NCBI RefSeq assembly: GCF_002240225.1
Contig: NZ_CP022584.1
Coordinates: 744,001 to 808,000, forward strand
DNA length: 64,000 bases
From: Paenibacillus physcomitrellae
GTDB taxonomy: Bacteria; Bacillota; Bacilli; Paenibacillales; Paenibacillaceae
Direction of reading: 5' to 3'
Shown: piece by piece, positions 35,001-43,774 of the stretch
Layout of the letters: every line of letters begins with the position of its first letter
How positions within the stretch are numbered: position 1 is the first letter of the stretch
The notes under the pieces: generated by a model
The model's input: the letters and a program-made list of their open reading frames with translations, nothing else
The model's database searches: none
Told to the model about the DNA's origin: nothing
Translations under genes and position numbers: made by a program

Positions 35001-37656
35001 TGTCGTGGATACCGTAACTGTAAATGGTGCGTCTGTAGAGATTGCAAACAATACCTATACCTTGGAAAACGTGAACACCGATGACAAGGTAATCCATGTT
35101 ACATTCAAACCCGATCCGGCTGCAACGTTGTTTAACTTTATCGTATACAACGATAACTTTGCCACCGGAGAATTTACCACAGCCGTTATCATCGATCTGG
35201 GCGCAGGAAATGAAGCTGTGGGTGCCGACCTTAATTCAAACCTGTTTACAGTATCGGCGAGGAATACTCTGCTGAACGGCAACCTGGCCTATCAAGGCAC
35301 ACGCACCGTCAATAGAGTATACGTCAATGACGAACCTAGACCGAGAGGGTATAAGGGTGTGAACAAGGACTCCCCTGATTATCAAGCTGGACTTACTAAA
35401 GGTCGCTACATCGTTGTAGAATTGGAATTTTGGACATTAACCGGCGGACAGTCCACTTTGGAGGCATCCAACTCCACCGTCCAGAATTACAACATTGTAT
35501 ATAGTGGCGATATCAAGCTTGATGGAAAGGCTGCCATTGGCAAGTCGACTTTCGCACAGTCTGGAGTTGTCAATGAAATCATAGATAAATTTGAAGTTGG
35601 TCCCAAAATTGACAACGCAGAAGCGATGCAGTATGGACTCTATATTCATAAAGACAGCAACGGTGTCCCGGTAAAAGGGCTTCCCCTTTACATCTACGCT
35701 CACGGTTCTACCCGCGGCGGTACACAGGACGGGGATACCTTCGCGCCCATCAGATCCGCCAACGGAGCCATCGCGCTTATGAAAAAAATGGAGACGAACT
35801 CCAAATATGCTAGTCATATAATCGCTTTGCGCGCTCAAAACAACGTTCAGGCAACGGCCGCTACCTTAAAGGCTTATATCGATGATCTGGTAAGCAAGGG
35901 ACTTGTTGACCCCAATCGTATTTACATGGCAGGCTTCTCTATGGGAGCCGCTTATACTAATACTTTCTTGACGACATATCCCGACGTGCTCGCAGCCGCG
36001 GCGCCTATGTCTTACCCACCTTCAATCAACGCGAAACAAGCCGATACTCTTAAAAACTTTGCATACTGGTCATTCGTTAACACAACTGATTCTCCATCTA
36101 TAAAAACAGGGGCGGAAACTTTTATAACGAATATAATGCCCTTATTGGAAAACGCTAGGCACACGTTCATCGACAGAAATGAAATATTCGTTTGGCCTTA
36201 TGACCAATGGACAAAGGCAGAAGCGCCTATTAATGGAACCAATTGGATTCCTACTGGCCATGAAATGGAAGCTTCAGTTCTTTGGAACAATATTTCAGGC
36301 TACACGGATACGTTGTCCAATGTAGGTTCCGACAAGGAGTGGAGCCTTAAACCTACGGCGCAGTCCTCTAACTTGCCGGCTTGGAACAATGACTACACTG
36401 ACGTCTTTGAATGGATGTTTGCGCAGAGAAAAGCGGACGTACCCGGTGCTCCGGGCAGCTTCAAGGCGGCGGCCGGCGACGGACAGGTCACATTGAGTTG
36501 GACTGCTCCGGCTGATGATGGGGGCAGCGCGATATTGGGTTACAAGGTCTGGTATGGCAGCGTGACGCCGGTCACACTAGATGCGAAGGCCACCCAATAT
36601 ACCTTCAAGAGCCTGAAAAATGACCAAAGCTACACCTTCAAGATCGTTGCGGTGAGCGCGAAGGGCGACAGTGCGGAGATAAGTGCGACGGCGACGCCGA
36701 CGACTTCCGATGTGCCCAATCCTTCTGACGGAAATTCGGGCAACACCGGCAATACGGGCAATACCGGCAATACGGGCACCGGGACAGACACTGGATCGTC
36801 GAAGCCGACCTACACAGTGAATACACCGAAGGATAAGCCGGCGGTTACGGACAAGAACGGCAACACCATCCTGCCCGGCGGCGGCGAGATTGCGACCAAG
36901 GGCGGGACGAAGATTGAGGTACCCGAAGGCACGACTATAGACTCAAACGGTAAGGTGACCATTCCGGCGGGCAAGAGCGCCGAAGTGACACTACACGGCG
37001 GCGCGAGTGTCGGCTTAGACTACGGCTTGTCGCTGAACATCCATGGGGGTACGGAGTTTGTGTTCGATGACGACACCCCGTTTGGCTTCCTCGTGATGTC
37101 GGGCAATCCTTTCAGGGATGTCAACATGGACGACTGGTTCTACAGCTACGTAAACTCCGCCTACACATACGTTCTTTTCAACGGCACGACGTCCACGACG
37201 TTCTCACCGGGCAACCCAATGACGCGTGCGATGTACGTGCAGGTACTGGCCAATCTTGAGAACGTAAACCGCTCCGGCTATACGAGTTCCCGTTTTAGCG
37301 ACGTGACGGAGGGGCAGTGGTATACGGCGGCAGTCGAGTGGGCGGCCGAAAGCGGCATAGTCAACGGTAAAAACGCAGACCTGTTTGATCCCAATTCACC
37401 GATAACGCGCGAGCAGATGCTGGTGATGCTGTACAACTACATGAAGTACAAGGGCTATGAGCTACCTGAAAGCCAATCTAAGCCCTTCGCGGACGAGAGT
37501 GAGATCAGTTCATGGGCGTTGGAGGCTGTTCAGGCACAGCGGGGCATCGGCATTGTATCAGGCAAGCCGAACAACTTCTTTGACCCCCAAGCCACCGCCA
37601 CACGCGCTGAAGTTGCTACGATCTTTATAAAGTTCATCGAATATCTGGCTAAGTAA
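32056..37656 (+). CDS. Secreted tandem CBM9-esterase protein with FnIII and three SLH domains
   Basis: The 1866-residue protein has a signal peptide (FLCCLVMVTSLMPTSFAAA). Two homologous units of about 700 residues follow. Each has a CBM9-like domain (about 55-236 and 755-938), a bacterial-repeat beta domain, a linker domain with FIVWNDNFA/FIVYNDNFA, and an alpha/beta hydrolase. The nucleophiles are Ser595 (GFSWGG) and Ser1295 (GFSMGA), exactly 700 residues apart; likely catalytic His lie in AHEVEAAVLYN and GHEMEASVLWN. Then come a fibronectin III domain (about 1460-1550), a GNTGNT linker and three SLH domains (about 1684-1866) that anchor it to the cell wall. It probably deacylates plant polysaccharides. 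ATG 32056 follows AGGAGG. Confidence 0.85.
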   Translation: MRSKRFGRMLAFLCCLVMVTSLMPTSFAAATDNNEYTEALNGDSSSTTLTSLQANETPTAIFGTPELGSDDPLWAQTMEHLINKSTVPGDPRPHATGTARILWDNDYMYARVVVEDSNLYQGPGNDYQYDSLEFYVGAGTQGANQWRISATGVFSGQSAPGRAAWTEITDTGYIVEMRIPKRTLNLQAGPFTFEVYINNSTEKGGDRYEVVSCFGTPDAAYNSAASYTNSLNLIAASGADDRFSITATAGSGGRITPNVPGDVLRIASGSDETFTVTPDHGKIVDTVKVDGEDATLSDEGTYTFSNVVANHSIQVTFKNDSTAVSLPFIVWNDNFARGEYTTAVIIDLGEGRAAEGSKLNPDLFTVSARNTTLNGDSVTFEGTRKITRVYANDEPKVRGYLGTVSRSPDYQDGLERGRYIVVEFEFYSESGGNITLDGSMNSTKQVYSIVQNGDLVLTEGDPLNYVVFEQEKVVNPILDQFTTPTGNSVNRALYLHKDENGEVSQGLPLYVYTHGRGRGGTNAATDQKAAMKSANGAVALMKKMEQDPEKYASHILNISYNGTSTPSTANVKKVIDDLVASGAVDPNRIYAAGFSWGGQYTNSLVNAYPGFFASAAPMSPVSGSPNANANYVHTNLAYWMFINQYNVGGYQTNLDNFISTNMPKMINARASRFESNEALVWPYNQFDQPNQRPNPNNSPVLSDAVAHEVEAAVLYNEITMGTWSIAPTAQSSNLPAWNNDYTDVFDWMFAQTKANNRPVAGYGSPVLGTNDKLWEQAAEFDINNSSAPDQKIGPKATGKAKVFWDEDFLYARVVVTDPNVCVGNTPGTEHMTDSVEFYVGEGSRGSNQWRIGASGIFSGQAAPGRDGSVVRTDTGYIVEVKIPRRTIEFTNNSPITFDVYINNSTSAGNDRYEVVSGLGQPDAGYGSSDSFKNSLLLFGGSTVSRHPVTATAGLNGTISPSGLIRVADGGSQTFTFTPIGGYVVDTVTVNGASVEIANNTYTLENVNTDDKVIHVTFKPDPAATLFNFIVYNDNFATGEFTTAVIIDLGAGNEAVGADLNSNLFTVSARNTLLNGNLAYQGTRTVNRVYVNDEPRPRGYKGVNKDSPDYQAGLTKGRYIVVELEFWTLTGGQSTLEASNSTVQNYNIVYSGDIKLDGKAAIGKSTFAQSGVVNEIIDKFEVGPKIDNAEAMQYGLYIHKDSNGVPVKGLPLYIYAHGSTRGGTQDGDTFAPIRSANGAIALMKKMETNSKYASHIIALRAQNNVQATAATLKAYIDDLVSKGLVDPNRIYMAGFSMGAAYTNTFLTTYPDVLAAAAPMSYPPSINAKQADTLKNFAYWSFVNTTDSPSIKTGAETFITNIMPLLENARHTFIDRNEIFVWPYDQWTKAEAPINGTNWIPTGHEMEASVLWNNISGYTDTLSNVGSDKEWSLKPTAQSSNLPAWNNDYTDVFEWMFAQRKADVPGAPGSFKAAAGDGQVTLSWTAPADDGGSAILGYKVWYGSVTPVTLDAKATQYTFKSLKNDQSYTFKIVAVSAKGDSAEISATATPTTSDVPNPSDGNSGNTGNTGNTGNTGTGTDTGSSKPTYTVNTPKDKPAVTDKNGNTILPGGGEIATKGGTKIEVPEGTTIDSNGKVTIPAGKSAEVTLHGGASVGLDYGLSLNIHGGTEFVFDDDTPFGFLVMSGNPFRDVNMDDWFYSYVNSAYTYVLFNGTTSTTFSPGNPMTRAMYVQVLANLENVNRSGYTSSRFSDVTEGQWYTAAVEWAAESGIVNGKNADLFDPNSPITREQMLVMLYNYMKYKGYELPESQSKPFADESEISSWALEAVQAQRGIGIVSGKPNNFFDPQATATRAEVATIFIKFIEYLAK
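36738..36782 (+). repeat. Tandem 9-base repeats coding the GNT linker
   Basis: About five copies of a GGCAATACG/GGCAACACC unit encode a flexible Gly-Asn-Thr linker between the fibronectin domain and the wall-anchoring part. Such repeats can change copy number. Confidence 0.7.
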
Positions 37657-37677
37657 AAGCATAAACAGAAAAATACG

Positions 37678-37714
37678 GACCCTTGCGGCTGGGCAATATC
37701 CAGCTGCAAGGGTC
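37678..37714 (+). terminator. Terminator of the CBM9-esterase gene
   Basis: GACCCTTGCGGCTGG pairs with CCAGCTGCAAGGGTC over a seven-base loop, followed by a T-rich run. 37715-38001 holds no gene I can support. Confidence 0.8.
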
Positions 37715-38001
37715 TCCTTTTATTTTACTAAGAAAATCCCCAGTAGGATGTGCTAAACACACGACAGTAGAAAAGGACCTTAGTCTATGACTGCGGGGTG
37801 CCGCTGTCGATGCATGTGCTATCAATGACAGTCTGATACCTTCATTAATTCCTCGGATTCAAATTAGTTGATTTCAGATGAATTTTGGAACAACTGGAAT
37901 ACTCAAATAAGGATCAACGAAGTATCAGTAATATAGGTCATCAAAAGAACTTCTGATTTGATAAATACTTATATTAGTAAAGTCGAAGAGTATTTCCTGG
38001 A

Positions 38002-38286
38002 GAAAAAAATCCTGACAAATTATTTTTTATAAGATATGAAGGAAAGGAAGGTTTCGGTCGGCAAATTTTACAATTGTTTTTTTAGGAATCTAGATAGATT
38101 TGTCAAAAAAGCAAATATAAAAGTCTAATCCGGGAAAAATTCCCTTTCACAACCAATGGGTTTAAACATCGATATGGTATGAAGTTGATGAAAGCTGGCT
38201 TGAATATGGGTCAAATCCATCAATTGATTACTAATGTCACATCTGAGATGCCAATGGTTTATGCACGAATTTATGATCATTTGTAG
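38002..38286 (+). pseudogene. Tyrosine recombinase C-terminal fragment, decayed
   Basis: Two frames carry the sequence: NPDKLFFIRYEGKEGFGRQI, then GFKHRYGMKLMKAGLNMGQI and TSEMPMVYARIYDHL before TAG. These match the HxxRH and final catalytic-Tyr region (HRFRHTHAMEMLxAGxxMxxVQ, VYAKI) of phage-type integrases. Frameshifts and internal stops separate the pieces. The active tyrosine is still present in VYARIYDHL. 38287-38595 has nothing further. Confidence 0.7.
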
Positions 38287-38595
38287 ATTGAAACAAAAGC
38301 ACCCTTTTAAGAAATCCTTATTTTATAAGGTTTCATTTATTTATGGGGGGGATTGTGTCATTTTACAACAACCGACATAAGGGGGCGGCTGTATGCAAGT
38401 TTTTTCAGATTGACATACATATGTACAAAATACTATATATTCTATAGTTATAAGATTGATAGACGAAGCTATGCTAGAACTGTATTCTCATATAATGTGT
38501 CACATGATATTGGCGCATCCCGTTTTTGTTATCGGGAGTGGCCTTTTTCATTGCCTGTGAACAGTTGTTAAGGGGGAAATATGGGGAGCTAATTT

Positions 38596-39078
38596 CATCA
38601 ATACTGTCCGGAGGGGACAGTTAGTAGGTACAGACTCATCGTATTCGATGATGAGAAGAAACCATTTATACCTCTCACCGAATATTATCATCATCAAATT
38701 ACTAGGATTGGTGAGTGTTCTGTTATTACGTATTTAAATGCTTTGGAGCCTTTTTTCTCCTGGCTAAAGCATAAGAGTCAATATCAGGGAAGATTAGTTC
38801 AATGGAAGGATGAAGCTGCTGCAGTCCAAATAGCCGTTAGAGATTACTTAACTTTGAAGATGGAATGTAAAGTTCGAGGGCGAGACGGTTATGAAGGAAT
38901 CTGCCTGACAAGCAAAAGTTCTAAGACGGTGAACCTGTTCTTAGCTGCGGCCCGATTTTTATTTGAGACAGGAGCTAGGATATCTGAAATTATGGACTTA
39001 ACTGTAGGCGATTGTAGGAAGAGAAGCGATATCCATGAATTAGCTGCAATGAACAAAGGTAGTATATCGAAGACCTAG
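38596..39078 (+). pseudogene. Tyrosine recombinase N-terminal fragment
   Basis: An open frame without ATG reads YRLIVFDDEKKPFIPLTEYY, then LNALEPFFSWLKHKSQYQG and ends near FLFETGARISEIMDLTVGDC. This is the SAM-like core-binding domain and the start of the catalytic domain (TGxRxSE, with the first catalytic Arg). The frame is lost soon after. The C-terminal half upstream at 38002-38286 may belong to a neighbouring recombinase, as in Tn554-like tandem pairs. Confidence 0.65.
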
Positions 39079-39317
39079 AAGGATTTCTATAAGTCAGATA
39101 TGCTGCCTGATGTTGAATTTAGAGTGAATAATCGAAAGCACCTGATGTCGCAGAATAAGAAGTACATCTTTCAGTATCAGAATCAGCACATAAACGAGTT
39201 TTCAGTAAATGTGATTTTACGGTTCTTATTGCACGGATGAACCAGGAATCCGATTCTCCAACAATTGTGTTAGAAGGAGGTATATGAAGCTTTCAAAGTC
39301 AGAAATTGTGGAGTTGT

Positions 39318-39355
39318 TAATCCAATCAGAGCAATATAATCCAATCAGAGCAATA
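39318..39355 (+). repeat. Perfect 19-base tandem duplication
   Basis: TAATCCAATCAGAGCAATA occurs twice in a row (39318-39336 and 39337-39355) in non-coding DNA. 39079-39568 otherwise shows only scrambled remnants. Confidence 0.75.
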
Positions 39356-39568
39356 CATCGCACTTGAAAAGCACCAGTAAACTGTACGCATCACGTGTCT
39401 TATGAAATTAAAGTTCTATACTGGCGCGGCGGCGTTAAGCTAACAGGCTGGTTTGCGTGGTAGAGGTAATATGTAGGAAAAAAGTTAATTTAGGTGAATA
39501 TACTTTAAGATGATTCCTTAGGAGATGGTGTGGTCGAAAGCATATGTTTGGATCTAGAGGAGATCATG

Positions 39569-39723
39569 ATGCGTAGTTTTTTATATTGTTCGGAGTCACT
39601 GTTTTGTTGGCTTTTGAAGGTTCCTCTGGATATGGATTTTCTTTTGGGTTAATTGGGCCTAATACAGGCATTTTCGGTTCATTTAGAGAATCCCAAGGGG
39701 CTAAAAAAGAAAAAGATAATTGA
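39569..39723 (+). pseudogene. Possible small membrane peptide gene with a shift in a T-run
   Basis: ATG after GAGGAG reads MRSFL, then a six-T run; in the shifted frame a hydrophobic peptide follows (ILFGVTVLLAFEGSSGYGFS) ending GAKKEKDN and a stop. It could be a real small protein with one indel, or chance. Confidence 0.25.
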
Positions 39724-39785
39724 GCTTACGGAGAACGATAGTTCAATGATTCAAATTACATATTTTGCATGGAGGATGATTGTGT

Positions 39786-40276
39786 ATGAGTCAAAACCGG
39801 GTAGAGAGTTTGGTCTGGCAATGGGATCATATTTGGGAGAAGGAAGAATGGATCGTTCCAGTGTCTACCGTGTTGGAGGGGATACCAGCAACAGCGGCAG
39901 CATGGAACCCCAAGGGGGAGGCAACTCGATCTGGAGGACGCTTTTACATATGAATTTTCATAATGAACGCAGGTTGCTTCGGCTGAATGGGGTTGAGCTC
40001 GGGCCGCCAACCATCTCCGATGAGGAGACGTTCCAAGGCAACGTGGATCCAGAAGATGAGGCTGAATGGCAGGCGCTAGTGAATCGAGCGAAGCACGTGG
40101 CGTCGAAGCTGCGCGATGCGCTCGGCCGTTTGACGGAAGAGCAACTGGATGCGCCATATGTCAGAACCGGACTTACGCTCGGGCAAGAACTGCTCAATTG
40201 GATCATGCACGATGCGTATCATGCAGGCCAGATCGTTCTGATTCGGAAGCAGCTAGGGGTATGGCGTAACGCATAA
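39786..40276 (+). pseudogene. DinB-family protein, frameshifted in a G-run
   Basis: ATG 39786 after GGAGG begins MSQNRVESLVWQWDHIW and continues to AAAWNPKGE. At the five-G run 39914-39918 one extra G would join this to the second frame, GGGNSIWRTLLHMNFHNERR, and on to HDAYHAGQIVLIRKQLGVW. Together they make a normal-length DinB four-helix protein with metal-ligand histidines in HMNFH and HDAYH. As read, the product is truncated. It may be a phase-variable tract, a recent mutation, or a sequencing error. Confidence 0.8.
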
Positions 40277-40633
40277 CAGTAATGACAAAAGCCAAGATGC
40301 CTTTTAGATGAGAGGAAGGTTTCTTAGCCTTTGTTATCGTTAGAGCAGCCGCGTTTCGAGTTGACATTAACGAAAATAAACTTCCAGCACGGTGTAACGG
40401 ATACCAATATCTTTGGCAAGCGAGTAGATGTGGAATCAGTCTTCAACAGTTTCGTGCAATTTGTAAACATTAACCTCATTCAGCCCACTGCCACTCTATT
40501 ATTCGGCATTTTCAGAAGGAAAATTTGTTCGATCCGTTCAAGGTTACTTGGGCAGGTGCGAAGATGCATGACGCTCAGATCGGTGGTTTGATGAACCATA
40601 CGATGAAGATGCTTCGTCCAAACATAACAATCG

Positions 40634-40663
40634 ATGAGCAAGATCCACGGAGATCTTGCTCAT
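40634..40663 (+). terminator. Orphan hairpin terminator
   Basis: ATGAGCAAGATC and GATCTTGCTCAT form a perfect 12-base stem with a six-base loop and a weak T-tract. The preceding 40340-40630 contains frames such as FDPFKVTWAGAKMHDAQIGG that look like remnants of an unidentified gene. Confidence 0.55.
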
Positions 40664-40852
40664 TGTTATACGTCTAGGGAAAGAAAGAAGAATCCTTGAA
40701 TGCAACAAAGACCGGGATAAACTTCATAAGAAAAACAACTTAGTATTTCAAGCGAGGAGAACAACTCATAACAAACCTATATAATGGGCACATCATATAT
40801 GTAAATTGACATATTGACACAAATGTACCCTTTTAATTGGAGATTTACACTA

Positions 40853-40892
40853 TTGGATTGTCAACAGAAAATCAGACAACTTTTTTAAGGGC
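40853..40892. mobile_element. Orphan copy of the IS3 right end
   Basis: These 40 bases match the complement of 23556-23595, the right end of the IS3 element, at 38 positions. Similarity stops right after AAGGGC. It is a scar of a second, mostly deleted, element in opposite orientation. Confidence 0.85.
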
Positions 40893-41035
40893 TTCTTGGA
40901 GATAACCTCAGGCTCGCCTACAAGCGAGTGGTGCAGAATGTTCAAGATTTCACAAAACTTAAGCAATCTTAATAAAATCTGCTTTCTCCCAGAGAACCTT
41001 CAATCCGTGCATTGTTACGTTGAGATAAATCATCC

Positions 41036-41495
41036 TCATAAACCGAGCTCAGAGAGACTCGGATGCTCATCGGGACGCCGGCCTAAGGTCCAGAAAACTT
41101 TCGATCAGATTCGGGGATCGACATATCATTAATGGATGCGTATCGGCGCTTATTCAATCCCTTCTCGTTAAATTCCCAGTTTTCATTCCCATATGAGCGA
41201 AACCATTGTCCGCTATCATCATGCCATTCATAAGCGAAACGTACAGCGATGCGGTTGTCGTTAAAAGACCACAGTTCTTTTATTAGTCTGTAATCCAGTT
41301 CTTTTCTCCACTTTCTTGTTAGAAACGCTATAACTTCTACTCTGCCCACTGGGAATTCAACACGTTACGCCAGGAGCAATCTTCAGAGTAGTCCATTGCC
41401 ATTAATTTAGGATCGCGCGTATTCCAATCATCCTCGGCTTTCCTTACTTTTGCTCTAGCTGTTTGTAAAGTAAAAGCTCTCAATATTATTCGCAT
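41036..41495 (-). pseudogene. DUF1348 (SnoaL-like) protein with two frameshifts
   Basis: ATG at 41495 follows GGAG and reads FTLQTARAKVRKAEDDWNTR and [11 protein letters not shown]. After a shift the frame continues [40 protein letters not shown] and [14 protein letters not shown]; after a second shift in a T-run it ends [17 protein letters not shown] and TGA. The three pieces together make a normal DUF1348 protein of about 150 residues. As sequenced it is broken. Confidence 0.85.
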
Positions 41496-41694
41496 ACAAA
41501 TCTCCTTCGTATCTCAGACACACGATTCTTAGACTATTCATAACAATCGTTATTCTGTGTTTGGATTAGTACATTATTGTATGAGATTTACCCAAGTGTA
41601 GTAATTGTCTAGACTAATACAACTTTGTCGGAGATCACATAATCATTCACCTTGTAACATCGTGGTTTATTGCTGATGCAAATGCCTATGGATA

Positions 41695-41708
41695 GGAATT
41701 TTCATTCC
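41695..41708. promoter_or_regulatory. GGAAT-N4-ATTCC palindrome, site 1
   Basis: GGAATTTTCATTCC, perfect arms, about 290 bases before the first aldehyde dehydrogenase gene. One of six such sites between 41.7 and 43.8 kb. Confidence 0.55.
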
Positions 41709-41801
41709 AATCCCTGTGTGTAAAAACATGAGACATGATCAAAATGATCGGGAATTTCTTTATTTTTAATACCCTTTTTTGTCATTTAACAAAATTTGTT
41801 T

Positions 41802-41815
41802 GGAATAATAATTCC
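41802..41815. promoter_or_regulatory. GGAAT-N4-ATTCC palindrome, site 2
   Basis: GGAATAATAATTCC, perfect arms, ends eight bases before the -35 box of the promoter at 41824. Confidence 0.65.
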
Positions 41816-41823
41816 GAAAAATG

Positions 41824-41853
41824 TTGACTTCTCTCTATCTCGAGGAGTATTAT
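41824..41853 (+). promoter_or_regulatory. Promoter of the first aldehyde dehydrogenase gene
   Basis: TTGACT (41824-41829), 18-base spacer, TATTAT (41848-41853). It lies between two palindromes, at 41802 and 41863. Confidence 0.65.
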
Positions 41854-41862
41854 ATGTTGCGT

Positions 41863-41876
41863 GGAACAATTATTCC
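41863..41876. promoter_or_regulatory. GGAAT-N4-ATTCC palindrome, site 3
   Basis: GGAACAATTATTCC has one arm mismatch and begins nine bases after the -10 box, at the expected transcription start. Confidence 0.65.
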
Positions 41877-41982
41877 AATTTATAAAAAGGAGGCTAATCG
41901 TCTAAAACCAAGTATATGAATGAATATCATTGTGGAATAGACCCAAATATAAATTAATTACAATCAAAAAGGAGAAACTAAA

Positions 41983-43410
41983 ATGAAAATATATGACAAG
42001 CTCTTTATCGGTGGACAATGGAAAGCTCCAGTTAACCAAGAAGTAATTGAAATTCGTTCCCCACACGACCAATCCTTAGTTGGTAAAGCAGCACAAGCTT
42101 CACCGGCAGATATCGATTTGGCTGTTGCCGCAGCTCGAAACGCATTCGATAACGGTCCTTGGCCTAAAATGACACCAAGCGAACGTCAAGATTATGTCGC
42201 TCACTTCAATGAATTACATGCCGCGCGTGCAGATGAGATTGCTGCCCTAATTTCTTCTGAAAATGGCACACCTTATTGGTTCACGAACGGTTTGCAACAT
42301 TCTTTAGCTGAGCAAACGAATGCTTACCTTCGTGCAGCAAAATCGTATGGCTGGGAAGAAACATTGAACAATGGCAAAGGACCTATTATTCGCCGAGAAG
42401 CAGTTGGCGTTGTCGCTGCAATTATTCCTTGGAACGCACCGCACCAATCCGCTCTTGCAAAAATGATTCCTGCATTGCTTGCAGGTAATCCGGTTATCCT
42501 GAAAGCATCGCCTGAAACGTCTCTTAACGCCTTGCTAATGGGGGAAATTTTCGCTGAAGTAGGATTTCCTGAAGGTGTCGTTAGCATCGTGCCAGCTGGA
42601 CGCGAAACAAGCGAATATCTCGTTTCGCATCCTGGTGTTGACAAAATCGCATTTACCGGTTCGACTGGTGCAGGTCGCCGCATCGCTTCGATTGCAGGGG
42701 AACAACTTAAGCGCGTAAGCTTGGAGCTCGGAGGCAAATCCGCAACAATCATTTTAGATGATGCGAATCTAGAAGCTGCGGTACAAGGCTTGAAATATAC
42801 GTCCTTCGTAAACAATGGGGAAAGCTGTATTGCACATACTCGAGTCCTTGTTTCCAATAAACGTTATGAAGAAGCGATTTCGTTAATTAAAACCATGACT
42901 GAAAGTCTCGTGGTAGGTAACCCTGCAGATCCGGCAACTTTCATCGGTCCTATGGTAAGAGAAGACCAACAAAAACGCGTAAAATCCTATATCGAATTGG
43001 GTATCCAAGAAGGCGCACGTCTCGTTACAGGCGGAACGGATGTTCCTGAAGGATTAGAAAGCGGCTTTTATGTAAAACCTACAATTTTCGCTGATGTCGA
43101 CAACAGCATGCGTATTGCTCAGGAAGAGATATTTGGACCGGTACTCGTTGTTATTCCATATGAAGACGAAGCTGATGCCGTACGCATTGCAAACGACTCG
43201 CCTTTCGGTTTAGGTGGAGGGGTTTGGTCTGGTACACAAGAACACGGTCTCGAAATCGCACGTCAAATCCGTACGGGCGTCTTCGTTGTAAACGGTGCAG
43301 CGGCATCCTACGAAGGACCGTTTGGCGGGTATAAAGCGAGCGGCGTCGGTCGTGAATTTGGCGTTGTCGGTCTTGGTGCTTATGTTGAGCATAAATCAAT
43401 CAATATCTAA
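41983..43410 (+). CDS. NAD(P)-dependent aldehyde dehydrogenase
   Basis: The 475-residue protein is a standard ALDH: substrate/cofactor motif IIPWNAPHQSALAK, KASPETSLNAL, FTGSTGAGRRIAS, the general base Glu248 in LELGGKS, the catalytic Cys282 in NNGESCIAHTR, and EEIFGPVLVVIPY near the end. It oxidises an aldehyde to the acid; the substrate is not evident. ATG follows AAAAAGGAGAAA. It lies under a promoter bracketed by two palindromic operators. A second, different ALDH is 2.5 kb downstream, and the genes between are partly broken. Confidence 0.9.
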   Translation: MKIYDKLFIGGQWKAPVNQEVIEIRSPHDQSLVGKAAQASPADIDLAVAAARNAFDNGPWPKMTPSERQDYVAHFNELHAARADEIAALISSENGTPYWFTNGLQHSLAEQTNAYLRAAKSYGWEETLNNGKGPIIRREAVGVVAAIIPWNAPHQSALAKMIPALLAGNPVILKASPETSLNALLMGEIFAEVGFPEGVVSIVPAGRETSEYLVSHPGVDKIAFTGSTGAGRRIASIAGEQLKRVSLELGGKSATIILDDANLEAAVQGLKYTSFVNNGESCIAHTRVLVSNKRYEEAISLIKTMTESLVVGNPADPATFIGPMVREDQQKRVKSYIELGIQEGARLVTGGTDVPEGLESGFYVKPTIFADVDNSMRIAQEEIFGPVLVVIPYEDEADAVRIANDSPFGLGGGVWSGTQEHGLEIARQIRTGVFVVNGAAASYEGPFGGYKASGVGREFGVVGLGAYVEHKSINI

Positions 43411-43600
43411 TATTTTCCTGATCAATTGAACCCTTTTACTGTCCTTAATCATTTTACTATTAGGTGATGAAGGGCAGTAACATTGTATATAGAGATGTGG
43501 TGAGTATGGGAAGAGAGAAGACATAAGGTCATATTGTACTGTCATTGATTGTCGAAGGATAAAAGACAAGGTGTTTTTAAGAAATACATTCTAATTATTT

Positions 43601-43614
43601 AGAATATATATTCC
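43601..43614. promoter_or_regulatory. GGAAT-N4-ATTCC palindrome, site 4
   Basis: AGAATATATATTCC has one arm mismatch; it lies in the gap between the ALDH and the broken SDR gene. Confidence 0.45.
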
Positions 43615-43717
43615 ATCTGATTGTATGCTATTTTTAAATAGAATTAATGATATAGAAGTATTTTTCATTTCATGGTGTCTATCAGGGTGGGTTTTGCTAC
43701 TTATAGGTTGGATTCTC

Positions 43718-43731
43718 GGAATATTCATTCC
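43718..43731. promoter_or_regulatory. GGAAT-N4-ATTCC palindrome, site 5
   Basis: GGAATATTCATTCC, perfect arms, ends eight bases before the -35 box at 43740, exactly as site 2 does before the ALDH promoter. Confidence 0.65.
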
Positions 43732-43739
43732 GAAACTCC

Positions 43740-43768
43740 TTGACCAATCTAGAGCAAAGAGCTACACT
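43740..43768 (+). promoter_or_regulatory. Promoter of the broken SDR gene
   Basis: TTGACC (43740-43745), 17-base spacer, TACACT (43763-43768), set between two palindromes. 43411-43600 shows nothing codable. Confidence 0.6.
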
Positions 43769-43774
43769 ATTTAT

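Noticed and set aside
36738-36782. Short tandem repeats that might be taken for a CRISPR array
   Set aside because: They are nine-base units in frame inside a long gene and encode a Gly-Asn-Thr linker; there are no spacers and no cas genes.
40340-40591. 86-residue plus-strand open frame before the orphan terminator
   Set aside because: It has no ribosome site and no recognisable motif; the DNA after it reads more protein-like in a different frame, so I treat the area as an unidentified remnant.
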